Origin: Pascua guehoae
Lineage: Eukaryota; Basidiomycota; Tremellomycetes; Trichosporonales; Trichosporonaceae
Direction of reading: 5' to 3'
Assembly (NCBI GenBank): GCA_001600415.1
Contig: BCJX01000001.1
Location: 470,365-534,364 of the forward strand
Length of the DNA stretch: 64,000 nucleotides
Part shown: piece after piece, positions 11,774 to 22,970 of the stretch
Layout of the letters: each line of letters begins with the position of its first letter
How positions within the stretch are numbered: position 1 is the stretch's first letter
Translations under genes and position numbers: made by a program
Notes under the pieces: generated by a model
The model's input: the letters and a program-made list of their open reading frames with translations, nothing else
Told to the model about the DNA's origin: nothing
Databases searched by the model: none

Positions 11774-12131
11774 TGGCCTGCGCGTCGTGACCATATCTGG
11801 TAACGAGCTCGGCATAAGCCGCCGCCAGGTGGTCCCACTCCGACCGTGGCGCGGATGCGGACGACGTGGAGTAAGGGTCCTGCTCGCCAGAGCGGGATGA
11901 TGAACGGCAAGCCCGTACAGGGTGTGACGATGCCGGCGACCAGCGCCGGCCGCCGACAGCGAGCCAGTGAAGCTTCGCGAGTTTGTGTGCTTCAGCCTTC
12001 TCTTTCCAACGCGTAAGCCACTGCGCTTCTGTATATTGATGTACGCATGTTCAGCTGAACGATTCCCGGCTTCATGGTCGAGCAACGTTTCTTCTGACGC
12101 TGTTCAACCTCCATGTTTGTCGCTCTGCATG
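11774..12131. other. Intergenic stretch between convergent genes
   Basis: Three-prime flank of EIF1AD and of the minus-strand lyase gene. No gene seen. Confidence 0.5.
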
Positions 12132-12600
12132 CTCATCTCTCTCAGATCAAAGTCATACTCAATAGCGAGCGACTCGATAGTTGGGAGCTCGATGCTCGGG
12201 GAGTTGGCACTCAATGACCAAGCCACATTACATTCATCCCATCATACCACCCTCATCTCTTTCGGATCAAGGCCACACTGCACAGCACGCGCGCCTCCCT
12301 GGCACGCCCGGGGGCTCGAGGTTCACTCAGAGACATCACATTCACCCTATCGTGCTCGCATGCGCTGCAAATGTTCTACCGTTCCGCCTCCATGTCCTCC
12401 GCTTCCACACTCATCTCTCGCAGATCAAAGCTACGCTGAACGCGGAGCACCTCCACGGGAAGGGACATGGCGATCAAAGACTCAGCGACATGACATTGTC
12501 ATCCAACTATGCTCGTGTGTACTGCAAATGCTTCTCCGTTCCGCGTCCATGTATGCCGCTTCTCCCGCTCATCTCTCTTAGATCAAAGCCCAGGAGAGCC
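12132..12600. repeat. Imperfect tandem repeat, ~158 bp period
   Basis: The block CTCATCTCTCTCAGATCAAA recurs with changes at 12132, 12252, 12410 and 12568, spaced 120, 158 and 158 bp. It is accompanied by repeats of a CTGCAAATG...TCCGTTCCGC segment. The last unit contains the stop codon of the lyase gene (12578-12580), so the repeat appears to be a duplicated 3' end or 3' UTR. Confidence 0.75.
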
Positions 12601-14073
12601 GAGCGCGCTGGTTCCACCCGCCCTCCCACTGGCTGCCATCGGGGTCGGCATCCTCCACGGGCTGGCCCGACCAGCGCGCCAGGATGCGGCGGAACCACGC
12701 GAGCTGGAGGGCGTAGCGCGGGTCGTTGTCCGAGTCCTTCTCGAGCTCGGAGGCAGGGACGGTGGCCGCATACTCGATGAGCGTGTGGAGCCAGCGCACG
12801 ACCGAGGCGTCGGGAACCACACCCGCAGCGGACGCACCGGCACCTGCGATGATGAAGAGCGGCTCAAGGGTGAAGAGCACGTAGTGGCGCGGCCGCGTGC
12901 GTTGGAGCTCGGGTGCGAAGAGGTCTGCGGGGGCAATCTGCGCAAGGCGAGCGAGGTGGGTGCTGGCAAGCTGGGCCGCATCGACGGGACGATTGACTGC
13001 CAGGTGTGTAACGTGCTGTATTGGTTAGCATGGCTGAAGCCATTCTTCGCCATCACCCTACACATGGGAGGGGCAAGATGACGGCACGGCCATTACCATG
13101 GACCACCCGAGCAGAATCGTTTCCCCAAGGTCGTATGTCACATTCCTTCTCCCAACATCGTGTGTCGATTCCCACCTTCCCAGCGATGTCTGCTATGCAG
13201 TGTGCGATTGCATCACGCCTGGCGAACATGCTCCAGTGGCGACCGCTGGATCATGACAAGTGCGCGCGCTCACTCACCTCTGCGTTGAACCACATGGTAA
13301 GGTTGTTGCCCGATGACTGAGCCTCCTTGCCCTGTTCCGAGGTGGCCATCCATTCTGTATGCGTGGCGATCCAGCGACGCATGCCGTCTTCAACCTCGGG
13401 AGAGAGGCGGAGCACTGCCATAGCCTGCGAGACAAGGATCAGGAAGCGCGCCTGTATGTGAGCTGTGGAATCCATAGCGCATTGTCAACGGCTGTCGCCA
13501 CTTACAGCAACAACAAATGTCTTGTCGCCCTTTGGGCAGCTTCCAGGACAGCACTGCGCGTACAAAATCTCTGGTTTCATCATCGTCTCGGGGTCCAGGA
13601 AGAAGGCGCGCAGCTGCTTCTCAGCTTCCTTCCGGTAATCATCTGCCTTCGGGAGGCAAGTGGAGGCAAACGCGAGAGCGTAGACCGTGGTGGCCACCTG
13701 CTGGAGCTGCTTGACGCCTTGGGGCTTGTCGCAGTCTGTGCTTTAGACCGTGGCTGAGCTGAGACATATAAGACTCACGAGGGTTGCGGTGCCCGTCACG
13801 GCGCTCTGGTCGTCAGCTAGCGCCCAACACAGGAGCGTTCTGTCACTCACCAAAGCACCCAGGCTTGGTTTCCCACATGTACGGGCGCAGGACATAGAGG
13901 TAGTTCTTGCCGTCGGGACACAGGAGCGGCGAGTTGGTGACCGAGAACGTCTGGCCCGACTTGATCGCCGAGTCCGACACCTGTCGCAGAAGCTTCTTGG
14001 CGCGCTCAGAAGGCGGTGCCGACGGCGGAGGTGTGAGAGGCGAGTCTGCAAACTTGGGGACTCCGATGGCCAT
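12578..14073 (-). CDS. Alginate lyase-family protein (PF05426-like)
   Basis: Five exons on the minus strand: 14073-13851, 13805-13779 (27 nt), 13735-13506, 13451-13278, 13015-12578, all phase-consistent, 363 residues. The layout matches the alpha/alpha-toroid alginate-lyase domain: RDGHRNP after PYMW, then TVYALAFAS, LRAFFLDPETMMKPEILYAQ, the NNLTMWFNAE segment around residues 209-218, and RTRPRHYVLFTLEP. In the family, conserved Asn/His/Arg/Tyr residues bind and cleave uronate polymers; here HYV follows RTRPR, and NNL replaces the common NNH. No signal peptide is visible from the ATG at 14073, which is unusual for a polysaccharide lyase, so a cytosolic role or an unseen leader exon is possible. 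It is divergent from POL4 with about 550 bp between start codons. The true substrate is unknown. Confidence 0.78.
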
Positions 14074-14620
14074 CGTGTGGAGACTAGCTGGAAGCGTGGT
14101 AAGACGAAAGAGATGGCAGGTCTGGAAAGGGGAATCTGAGGGGCGGGAGTAGCTTGATGTTGGATCGTAGGATATGGGAAGTGCACTGCTCGTCGTTGAA
14201 TGCGCTTGTCTTGAGATGTCGATGAGTGATGTGAAGGAGCAAAGATGGTCCTGGCGAAGTGGATTGTGCTCCAATGCTGTTTGAGTTTTGCTGCGCGCTG
14301 CGCGTTTGTGAGAGACAAGAGACCAGGGTGCTTTTTTCAAACGCGTCAACCGTGTCGAAGGCAAACGACGTCATACATTGTAATGCGGTGACTGCGCCGA
14401 TCGAAATGCCACGTGGATTTGCTTCCGACATGCAATGTTGACGTGCCTGACCATGCCAGTCCGGTCACCTGCGAACTACATTCAGTATTGAGACTTGCTC
14501 GTCACCATCACCGCGTTCGTGCTCGACACATCACCACACTTGCTCGCTGTTCAACTCTCACATTACCACACTCCTCCAATGCACGCTTACCCATAAGCTC
14601 GCCTCGCCATCTTGCTCACC
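14074..14620. promoter_or_regulatory. Bidirectional promoter region
   Basis: The 547 bp between the start codons of the lyase gene (minus) and POL4 (plus) must hold both promoters. C/T-rich runs precede the POL4 ATG at 14621 (CACC context). No clear TATA box. Confidence 0.5.
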
Positions 14621-17600
14621 ATGGTGAGGAACCCCTTCAACACGTGGGGTGACAACCTGTGGGCCAAACTGGACGCGCTCGACGACCCAGACCTTCTCGA
14701 CTCGCCCGACGAGGCCCGTGCATTCGAGCAACGCGTTGACGAAGAGGTCAAGGCACGGTTAGAAGCGGACGGGAGCGGGGCAGCACTTGCCTTGGGAACC
14801 GTAGGCGTGTTGGTCGCAGCTACCGCAGCAGGTGTCTCCGCCGTCCATGATCACCCTCCTCTATCGCTTTCGTCGACACCAGGAGGTGCAAATGCCGCGC
14901 CTTCCCCGATTCCTGTGTCTGTCCCTTCTCCCCCTGGAAACAATACGACTACTCCAAGTCGACCAACGTTCTTTGACGCACCATCTGTCGCGACGCCTTC
15001 CCTCCCTCCCCCGCTTCGCGGACCACCGAAACCAACGACGTTTGACTCGCCCGCCTCCGTTCCAGCAACCACCACCTTTGTCACGCCTGTCAACGTTCCC
15101 ACGCCCACCCAGACACCAGATCCTGGAAGTGTCGGCCGCGGTCGTCGCGACGATCCAACCACACCTGTCCCGCTTGGGGGTGACAGCTTTACACGTCTGC
15201 GTGGCAAACGCGACTTTCTCAATCTCACTAAACACTTCGAGAACTTTTCCAAGGCCGTCGGAAATGGTGGTGTCACCGGCTCGGGTGCGGCATCAGGATC
15301 AGGATCAAGAGGGCGTGGAGGGAGAGCACGCGGTGGAGCTACGCGAGCAACATCGACCCTTGGACTCGGGGGGGTCATCTTCAAGGGTCTACGTTTCTGC
15401 ATCCCTCCAGAAACAAACCAAGTTGCGAGACACAAGCAGCGCTGGGATATCGTGAGCTAAGCAATGTATGAGAGTGCATCCTAGCTCACGCTGCAGATTG
15501 CCAAGCTGGGCGGGACTGTTGTCATTCAACCCGACACGGCAATCACGCACGTCATCTACGACCCGGGTCGCTCCGCCTCGGCAGCACTCCTTGCGCGAGA
15601 GCTTGGTCTTCAGGCCCTCTCGGAACTGCCAGAGGGAACCGTGTGTGTCAAATGGGACTGGGTTGTGAAATGCAAGCTTGCTGTAAGTAAACCATCGTCA
15701 CGGCGGCTATGCTGACACTGCAGGGCAAGGTCCTTGAGACTACCGCGTGGCTCAGCTTTCCGCCTACGTCCTTGTCGCGCGCAGTATCAACCCGCATGGC
15801 ATCCCGCACACGGATGGTCGACATTACACAACAGCTGCGGAGCAGCAGTGCGATTCGAAGGTTGGTTCTCACCTGCGTACAAGACACGTTAACCCATTCA
15901 GGAAACGCGACCACACACCATCAGACTCTGAGACCGAGTCTTCGCTCGCCCCTTCTCAGCCAGCGCGCCCTACCTTACGACGCGGTATCGTGAGCGATCC
16001 AACTCACAGCAGCCCCGCACACTCTGGCTCCAGTCGCAATCCCAGGTTCCCTCTCAATCCAAAGCCAAACAAAATCATTCGTGCCGAGGTAGACCGGATA
16101 TCAACGAGGCACGACGCGCCGTCTGGCCCCGGATGGGTGGAGGCGAGCAGCGAGCAGGATGGACTGGACGTTATGATTATTGGCCTGAAGAACGGCAGCG
16201 TTGAGGACAATGTGAGTTGATCGGCGCTTGCCAAGCTAAATGTACAGGCTTCCGATTCAGGAGGAACCGATTCTGAAGAGGATGTGAGTGTTGGGCGCGT
16301 GTAGGTCTAACTCAGCAGGCAGGGAACCCGAACCCGATGGCCGACCGGTTCAAGTGCGGTCAGAAGCATGATGGCAAAGACGAAGGTGGGCCAAACGAGT
16401 GGCTCGCACGCAAGTTTGAAGACCTACATGATCTGTATGAAGGTGTGCAGGGCAAGAACGACTTCGCCATCCGAGGATACCAGAGGGGTAAGTGGGCACC
16501 GCTCAAGACCGAGGCTGACCCGTAGCTGCAGGTATCATGCGCCGTAAGCTGCCAGGCGTCAGACTCTTAACCTAACATACAGGCACGACATATCCTATCA
16601 CGAGCGGAGCCCAGGCGCGCAAGATCAAGGGCATTGGCGAGGGCTTGGCTGATAGGGTGAGTACAGCTGTTTGCTCGCATGAAGCTGAACTCACAACCAG
16701 ATTGACGAGTTTATCAAGGGTGGCATCGGGCGTGCCTACTACGAGGACACTGAGTCTGCACGCACCATTGCGATGTTCAAGGACATCTATGGTGTTGGTG
16801 AGTACAGCGTGCTGTAACTGGACTGACTCAAGGCAAAAACTTTGCGAACACACTGTACCGTCGTGGTGCGCGCTCCATCGAAGACCTCAAGACCAAAGAC
16901 TTTGGCCTCACAGCCGGCCAGAAGGTGCGTGATCATGAAAATGTGTCGACGAAGGCTCGAGATGAGTGGAGCTGACGGCAGATCGGGGTTGAGCTCTACG
17001 ACGATCTCTGCTCTCGTATACCACGCGAGGAGTGTCGCGAGCTGTTTGAGTACATCCGCGACACTGCCGTTGGCATTGATCCCAAGCTCTGGATTGAGAT
17101 CATGGGCAGCTATCGACGCGGGGCGTCTTCGTCAGGTGACATTGACATTCTCATCACGCGCGACACCGGCGACGGTATCACCCATGCCGGTATTCTACGC
17201 CGGCTCGTGATGGGTCTCCATCAGCAAGGGATTATCACACACGACGTGAGCGTGCAGGATGACTTGAGCTTACCCAGCAGCTCAGCACGCCGACCGAGTG
17301 GAACGCTCTCGAGGCCAAGTGGATGGGTGTGGGCCGCATCAGTGCGACGCACAAGTACCGTCGCATTGACATTCTGTGTATCCCGTACGATCAGTGGGGT
17401 GCTGCCTTGCTGTACTTCACGGGTAACGAGGTGGTGAGTGGCGTTGTCATTACCATTCGCTCACGCTACAGTTCAATCGTAGCCTGCGACTCTATGCGCG
17501 CAAGAAGGGCTACTCTCTTAACCAGCGCGGCCTGTCTCGCGGTGTGATCCGTGACCGGAAGGGGAATAAAATGACAGAGGGTAGGTCGTGTACCTGCTTC

Positions 17601-17732
17601 ACATGACTGCAGATGGCGACAGGTGGGCCCTCCACTGACCTCACAGGTGTTGTGATTGCGTCGCGCACCGAGGAGGAGATATTCGACGTCTTGGGTATCC
17701 GCTGGCGCGCACCCCACCACAGGTGCCCGTAA
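14621..17732 (+). CDS. POL4: DNA polymerase lambda / Pol IV (family X) with BRCT domain
   Basis: Fourteen exons: 14621-15451, 15497-15682, 15724-15860, 15902-16211, 16248-16283, 16319-16487, 16532-16543, 16583-16656, 16701-16797, 16833-16924, 16982-17245, 17278-17433, 17472-17580, 17647-17732. They add up to 852 residues in phase. A Pro/Ser/Thr-rich N-terminus is followed by a BRCT domain at about 255-345 (KLGGTVVIQ, WDWVVKC). Then come an acidic Ser-rich linker, the 8-kDa domain with helix-hairpin-helix (KIKGIGEGLADRI), and the palm. The catalytic aspartates are D701 and D703 in GSYRRG...SGDIDI and D767 in KYRRIDI. YFTGN at about 782-786 corresponds to the family YFTGS loop. Family role: gap filling in end joining and base excision repair in the nucleus. 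Exon 7 is only 12 nt. Confidence 0.93.
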
Positions 17733-18124
17733 TGTTGCTATAGTTGTCACTTGTTGTTGTGCATGCGATGTAAACATGTGTGTTCACCAAAGTCGAGCTG
17801 AATAGAATAACTGGGCTGCCGGAGAAAAACAAGGGAAAATGGCTGTCCCCAGGCGACGCGCCAGCTGCCGCCACATGCCACGTTGTGCCACAACCACGCG
17901 GTTCAGGGCCGTCCAAAGTGTCCACACTATTGGCCACAAAGACGCTGTCCCATCCCCCAGTTGCCGGTTGTATTGTTTACTCGAATCTCAGACATCTCAA
18001 CACTCTTCCACCTCTTTCACTCACTCTACCCCTCGTTTCCCTTCAGACATCGATCCCACTCTCTTGTTACACACCTCCCTCTCTCCCGCGCTCCACCTCT
18101 TGCTCTCGACACATTACATCTAGA
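17733..18124. promoter_or_regulatory. Promoter region of F-box-like copy 1
   Basis: Contains three GCCAC words within 22 bp (17870-17891) and a C/T-rich leader. Similar GCCAC-rich stretches lie upstream of the other plus-strand copies. Confidence 0.4.
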
Positions 18125-19801
18125 ATGGGTTTCCTCGCCAAGTTTCGCAAGTGGAAACCAGCCAACGAGCGCAACCCTCCCCCCAAAAGTGCGGACCCTT
18201 CTTCGGCCCAGCCTTCGTCACAACCACCGTACGCGCACCTCAAACGTCGATGGCAGAAGCGCAAACAGTCGCGCAAGGCGTCGGGCAAGGTCGAGCAGTC
18301 TCCACCCCAAGGTCCCCCGGCCCTCGCACTCACCGACTCAAACTTTGGCGACTTTGACGTGCCCCTCCCCGATGCCCAAGGCCAATCGGTACACGACCAA
18401 CCCCTGGCGGCACCCGTGCTCCCCGCAGTCACACCCTCGTCACCTGCGCATCTTGACGCCAGTGAGGACGTCCAAGATCACGCATCCACCGCTGTCCCGG
18501 CTGGAACCCCGCTCGCGACGTCTGGTACACACCCACCACTGTCGCACCCCCTGGACCCCGCGCCACCCGATCAGCACCCCGTGCCCGTGAGCAGTGGCTC
18601 TTCCTCAACCCCGCGCGCCACCACCGAGTCGTTGCAGAGTCCAGACTGCGGCTCGACGCTGCCAGAGACTGCACATTCCGCGCAGCACCACCCCACCGCC
18701 CCGTCCCCATCGTTGCCTCCGGATATCTGGTTTACGATTTGTGAGCATCTCGCTTCGGCCAACGACAGGAAGTCTCGCGGGGCTATCGTCGCCATCATGT
18801 GTACGGCCACATGGGCCTACCATGCGGGCGCCCGTGCCCTGTACCACACCGTCGAAATAGGTCCCGACTTCCACAAGGTTGTCGCCGACTTGAGGATTTC
18901 CCTCGAGCACGGTGGGAACGGGCGCCGAAGGTGTGGACGACACGGCGGTTGGTGCCTGTCGGACGACGCGTCCATGGCTCCCTCTTCGATGCGTGGACCC
19001 ATCGGGAAGATCTCCCTTCTCACGTATACGCGTACCATCCTCGTTGCCGACGTTGCCTGTCCCATCATATCCGAGGCAACCGCCCATGCGATCAAGCACC
19101 GGCTCGGGAAGCGTGTCCGCTCACACTCGGCAACCGCTCCCGAGGGCCCCAAGGTCGGGACGAACGACACCGCCGACTGGACGACAAACAGGGATGCGCT
19201 CTTTTGCGGGGTGGTCAAGGTGGTGGTTACCCCCAAGGGGTATCTGTCACTCCAAGATTACACTCAGGGGAGGTTTCGGGGGTCGAACAACCACCAGCCG
19301 ATTCAACTCCATCCCCTGCTCGGCATCCTCCTCAACGAAGCAAAGCCACTTCATGTAGAGATGAAGTACCCGACCGATGAGGAGACAGGGGAGCACTTGA
19401 TGCTTGACCGTTACGGACCCACCGTCATGGACGCCGTCAGCCGCGGAACGCTCAGCGGGTTCCTTCGGCCGCTGCCCGTCACTGTCGCCCCCTGGCATGT
19501 CCGCAAATATGAAGAGTCCCAAACTCAGTGGCTGGCCATCCTTACTACGACATGGCGGCTCCAGCAGGTCACTCTGTACACGGTGTCAAAGCTCCACGAT
19601 TACAGCAATATCAATCCCAGCGGGCTGCGCATCATCACGGTATCGAGGGACACCGGGGAGCAAGGTAGGTTTACTAGCTCTATGATTTCAGGGCGTGTGA
19701 GATAATAGTGGAACTGACTGGCAGTGGAACTCTCGATGAGTGACCTCGACTTTGTTGGGAGCCAGGCCGATCAACGCCGCCGCAATAGGCTCCTTCCCTA
19801 G
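18125..19801 (+). CDS. F-box-like array protein, copy 1
   Basis: Two exons, 18125-19664 and 19725-19801, 538 residues. The start MGFLAKFRKWKP matches copy 2. Residues ~10-195 are Pro/Ser/Ala-rich and low-complexity. An F-box-like motif begins at about 197 (LPPDIWFTICEHL) and runs into WAYHAGARALYHT. A C-x2-H-x3-C motif (CGRHGGWC) lies near 271, followed by PIGKISLLTYTR. The rest follows the family pattern up to the RDTGEQ junction. The short last exon encodes VELSMSDLDF and a basic end. F-box proteins recruit substrates to SCF ubiquitin ligases; that role here is inferred from the motif only. It is the first of ten related loci, and I know no named orthologue. Confidence 0.75.
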
Positions 19802-20668
19802 GGTAGATAGCTGTGAAATGTGAGAGACATGGTGACAATAGAGGAAACAATGCATCATACAGGCTCGACAGGAAAGTATTGAGACTGCCATGTTGCGCTC
19901 GGTCGCACGCATACAGGGTCTTGTACAGATGTTACGAGGCTGTAGTCCTTGATGTGCATGGTGGACATTACGATATGGTAGAAGTTACTCTGACCCACGG
20001 CTTGTTACTGGTCCTACCGGGGTTGACGTAGGGAGTGTCCATACTCCTCAACATTGCGCCACCGAGCTTCATGTGGCAGGCAGTTATGACCCGAATTAGC
20101 TACACATGGTAACCAAGTTGGACGACAGTCACTAGTCACGGTGTGCATAGGGAGTAACATCCAGATTGCACTCACTGCCACACAACTGGACGAGCCAGAC
20201 CAAATGAAATACCATATTACGTAACCTTGGTAGCGCCACGACACTGACGGCCTCCATCGTCTTGTATCTCTACAGTATCGTAGCATCAAATATACCCCTA
20301 CGCCCAACGATTCTGTCGTAGCCAACAGAATGCGTGCAAATGTGGACAAGTCAGTGATGGTAGATTTGGGTATCACCGAAAAATGGCCGCCCTGGCCGGG
20401 TGCCACGCGCCACGAATGCCACGAATGCACGAATGCCACAAGATGCCACGTGGTGTAAACCGCCACACCCACAAGGCGATGCGAGGAAGGTGGTATTGTC
20501 TAGTCTCAATCCCAGTTTACTCGTTTACTCGTTTGTTCACTCGTCCCATCCACTTTCCATTCACTCTCTTTCCCACCACATCTCTCTCTCTCCCTCGTTA
20601 CACCTCTTCCACCTCTTCTCTCCGCCCCTCCTACCCCACCCCATCCCCACTATTTGGTACGCACGACC
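19802..20668. promoter_or_regulatory. Intergenic stretch with GCCAC-rich promoter of copy 2
   Basis: No gene seen in the first 550 bp. At 20402-20449 five GCCAC words occur within 48 bp, about 220 bp before the copy 2 start, followed by a C/T-rich leader. Confidence 0.45.
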
Positions 20669-22605
20669 ATGGGTTGTCTACCCCGCTTCCGAAAGTGGAA
20701 GCCACCCCACGAGCGACACCCTCCCCACCAGCACCCCGACCCTCCGTCTCCCCACCCCTCTGCCGAGCCCCAACCTCCTCAGTCGGGCCCCAAGAGCCAT
20801 CGTGACAGGGGTAAGATCTGGCGCAAGGGAAAGATCGGGCGCCCCGTCAAGAACGACTGCAAGAACGAGCGCAAGAACGAGAGAGAAGGTGCCGCCGAGC
20901 GCGCACGCAAAGCGGACCGTCCACCCCAATGTTCACCGACGCTCACGCTCTCCCCGTCCACGTTTGGCGGCCTCTTCGAGTCTGTTCACGATGTGCCAAC
21001 GCACGATGCGAACCTCACCGAGCCTGAGCTCCCCCCTGTGCCATCCTCATCGGCCGTGCCGCTCCCTACCGTTGAGAACTCCCAGGACCACTCGGAAGGC
21101 CTTCCCCGTGCCGCCCAGCGCTGCGTGACAACCTACGCACCCCAATCGCCCACGTCGTCGGCCTCGACGGACCGTCTGCCAGCCCCATCCCAGGTCACGT
21201 CCCAAGCCCCTCTAGGAGCCACCCGGCCCACCGAGAGCCCACTCCCCGTGGCTCCACGCCCCTTGACGTCGTGCGCCGCGACCCCGCCTGCCGAGCCGCT
21301 GTCCGCTGCAAGCCCCTCCTCAGTCATCCCCCCCGCTGCCATCCTGCCGGCCGCCACCGCGCGCGCCAAGACCGCGACCCCTCCTGCCATGCCCGCTGCT
21401 ATCCAACCCGCCGCTATCCCGCACCCTGCGATCCCACCCGCGGTGACCGCTCGCGCCATGACCCCAACCCCGCGCGCAGAGAGTGACCGCTCCGGTACGC
21501 CTTGCGCCACTGCACCGGTCCTCGCCGCCCCGAACGCCTCGCTGCCTGTTGAGGTATGGGACGTTGTCTGTGATCACCTTGCAGCAGACGGCCGCGATGC
21601 TCTCATCAACTTCATGTGCACGTCGTCCTGGGGCTACCATTCGGCCGCTCGCTCTCTTTACAACACACTCGAGATCGGCTCAAACTTTCCCCGCCTGGTG
21701 ACCGACCTGCTCCTCTCCTATCAGCAAGGCGTACGTCACTGGTGTAATCGGCATGACGGTTGGTGTGTGGTTGACGACATTTCTCCACCCTCGCCGTCAA
21801 TGCAGGCACCCATTGGGAGGCTGGTACTCTTGCAGCGCTATGTCCGCACCCTCCTCATTGGCGACTTGACCGACTTGCTCCTCGGAGTGGTAGAGCAGAT
21901 CACCGACACGATCGGTAATCCTGCTCGGACACATTGTGAGGGGTCTGATTCTGAGGAATGCACGAGGCATTGGACGACGACGCGCTCTATGTTGTTTCCC
22001 AGGGCCCGGTGCGTCTGGGTGACACCCGCCGGGTACCTTTCGCTTCAAGACCACGCTTCGACTGGGAGGGCGCGCATTTCGGGCCCCGAACTCCACCCTC
22101 TGTTGAAGTTCCTCGCATCCGAGTGCAAGCCGTTCCGCCTCGTCCTTCAGTACCCAGACTCCAATGATATCTGTGGTCATCTCAGGGTCTTGACATACGG
22201 ACGCGAAGTCATGGACAAATATCGAAACAATCCACAGAGCTTTAGCTGGCGGGATTGGCCGAGGCCGCCTGCGATCAGCCTGGACACAACAACCAAGTAC
22301 AGTGGCGTAGCCAAGGCAGGGTGGCTGGGCAATCTCACTTGCCAGTGGACAATCACGGAGCTCAAAGTATACTTTTGGCACAAGGCTATGGACCTCTCCG
22401 GCATTTGCCCCAAAGTTTCGGATGTTACCGTGATAGACCGAAGGTCTCACGAGCACGGTACGTTGATTGCCCCATCAGTCCATGTACACGTTTCCGGGAG
22501 TCAATCTGACTCGCAGTACAACTTTCACGAGAAGATATCGAAGAGCTCGCTAGGAAATCTGAGGCTTGGGGTCTGCGGAGGATGAAGCTGAAGTTCTCGT
22601 CGTAG
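20669..22605 (+). CDS. F-box-like array protein, copy 2
   Basis: Two exons, 20669-22457 and 22517-22605, 625 residues. It starts MGCLPRFRKWKP, so Gly2-Cys3 followed by basic residues could allow lipidation (inference). A Lys/Arg-rich stretch at ~45-85 and long Pro/Ala repeats (AAIPHPAIPPA type) precede the F-box-like motif near 291 (LPVEVWDVVCDHL). CNRHDGWC is at about 358 and PIGRLVLLQRYVR near 380. The last exon, entered in phase 1, encodes VQLSREDIEELARKSEAWG and a basic end, as in copies 1 and 6. No enzyme domain is seen. Confidence 0.75.
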
Positions 22606-22970
22606 GTTGGGGATGGGAGGGGATGTTGTATGAGAAAGCAACTGTGTGAGCTGTGGAGCTGGTTGGCGTGGCTCAACATCCTGCCCAGAGTCGAAAGCAT
22701 GCAAATGTGATGGACGGCAGCAAGACAGTATGAAGTGAGCACCATCACACGTGCCTCACTCGGGGCTAGAAGCATAGCCGAGATAGCCGAGATTGCCGGC
22801 AAGACCGGCAAGCCACCACGTGATGGATGATGGGCGGTGCGCGGTGCGCCAGATTGAAATGGTCCATCCATCCATCCACTTTGACCACTTTGGCGTGTGT
22901 TTGTCTCTTTCCTTTTCACCTCGTCCTCTTGTTCCACCTCGACAACCTTTCTCTCGCCTTTCACACAGAA
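22606..22970. promoter_or_regulatory. Promoter region of F-box-like copy 3
   Basis: Short intergenic stretch with AGCCACCACGTG at about 22810 and a C/T-rich leader ending at the ATG. Confidence 0.35.

Noticed and set aside
13743..13850. Alternative second exon of the lyase gene reading LADDQSAVTGTATL
   Set aside because: It breaks phase with the next exon; the acceptor 10 nt further gives RDGHRNP, a family motif, and correct phase.
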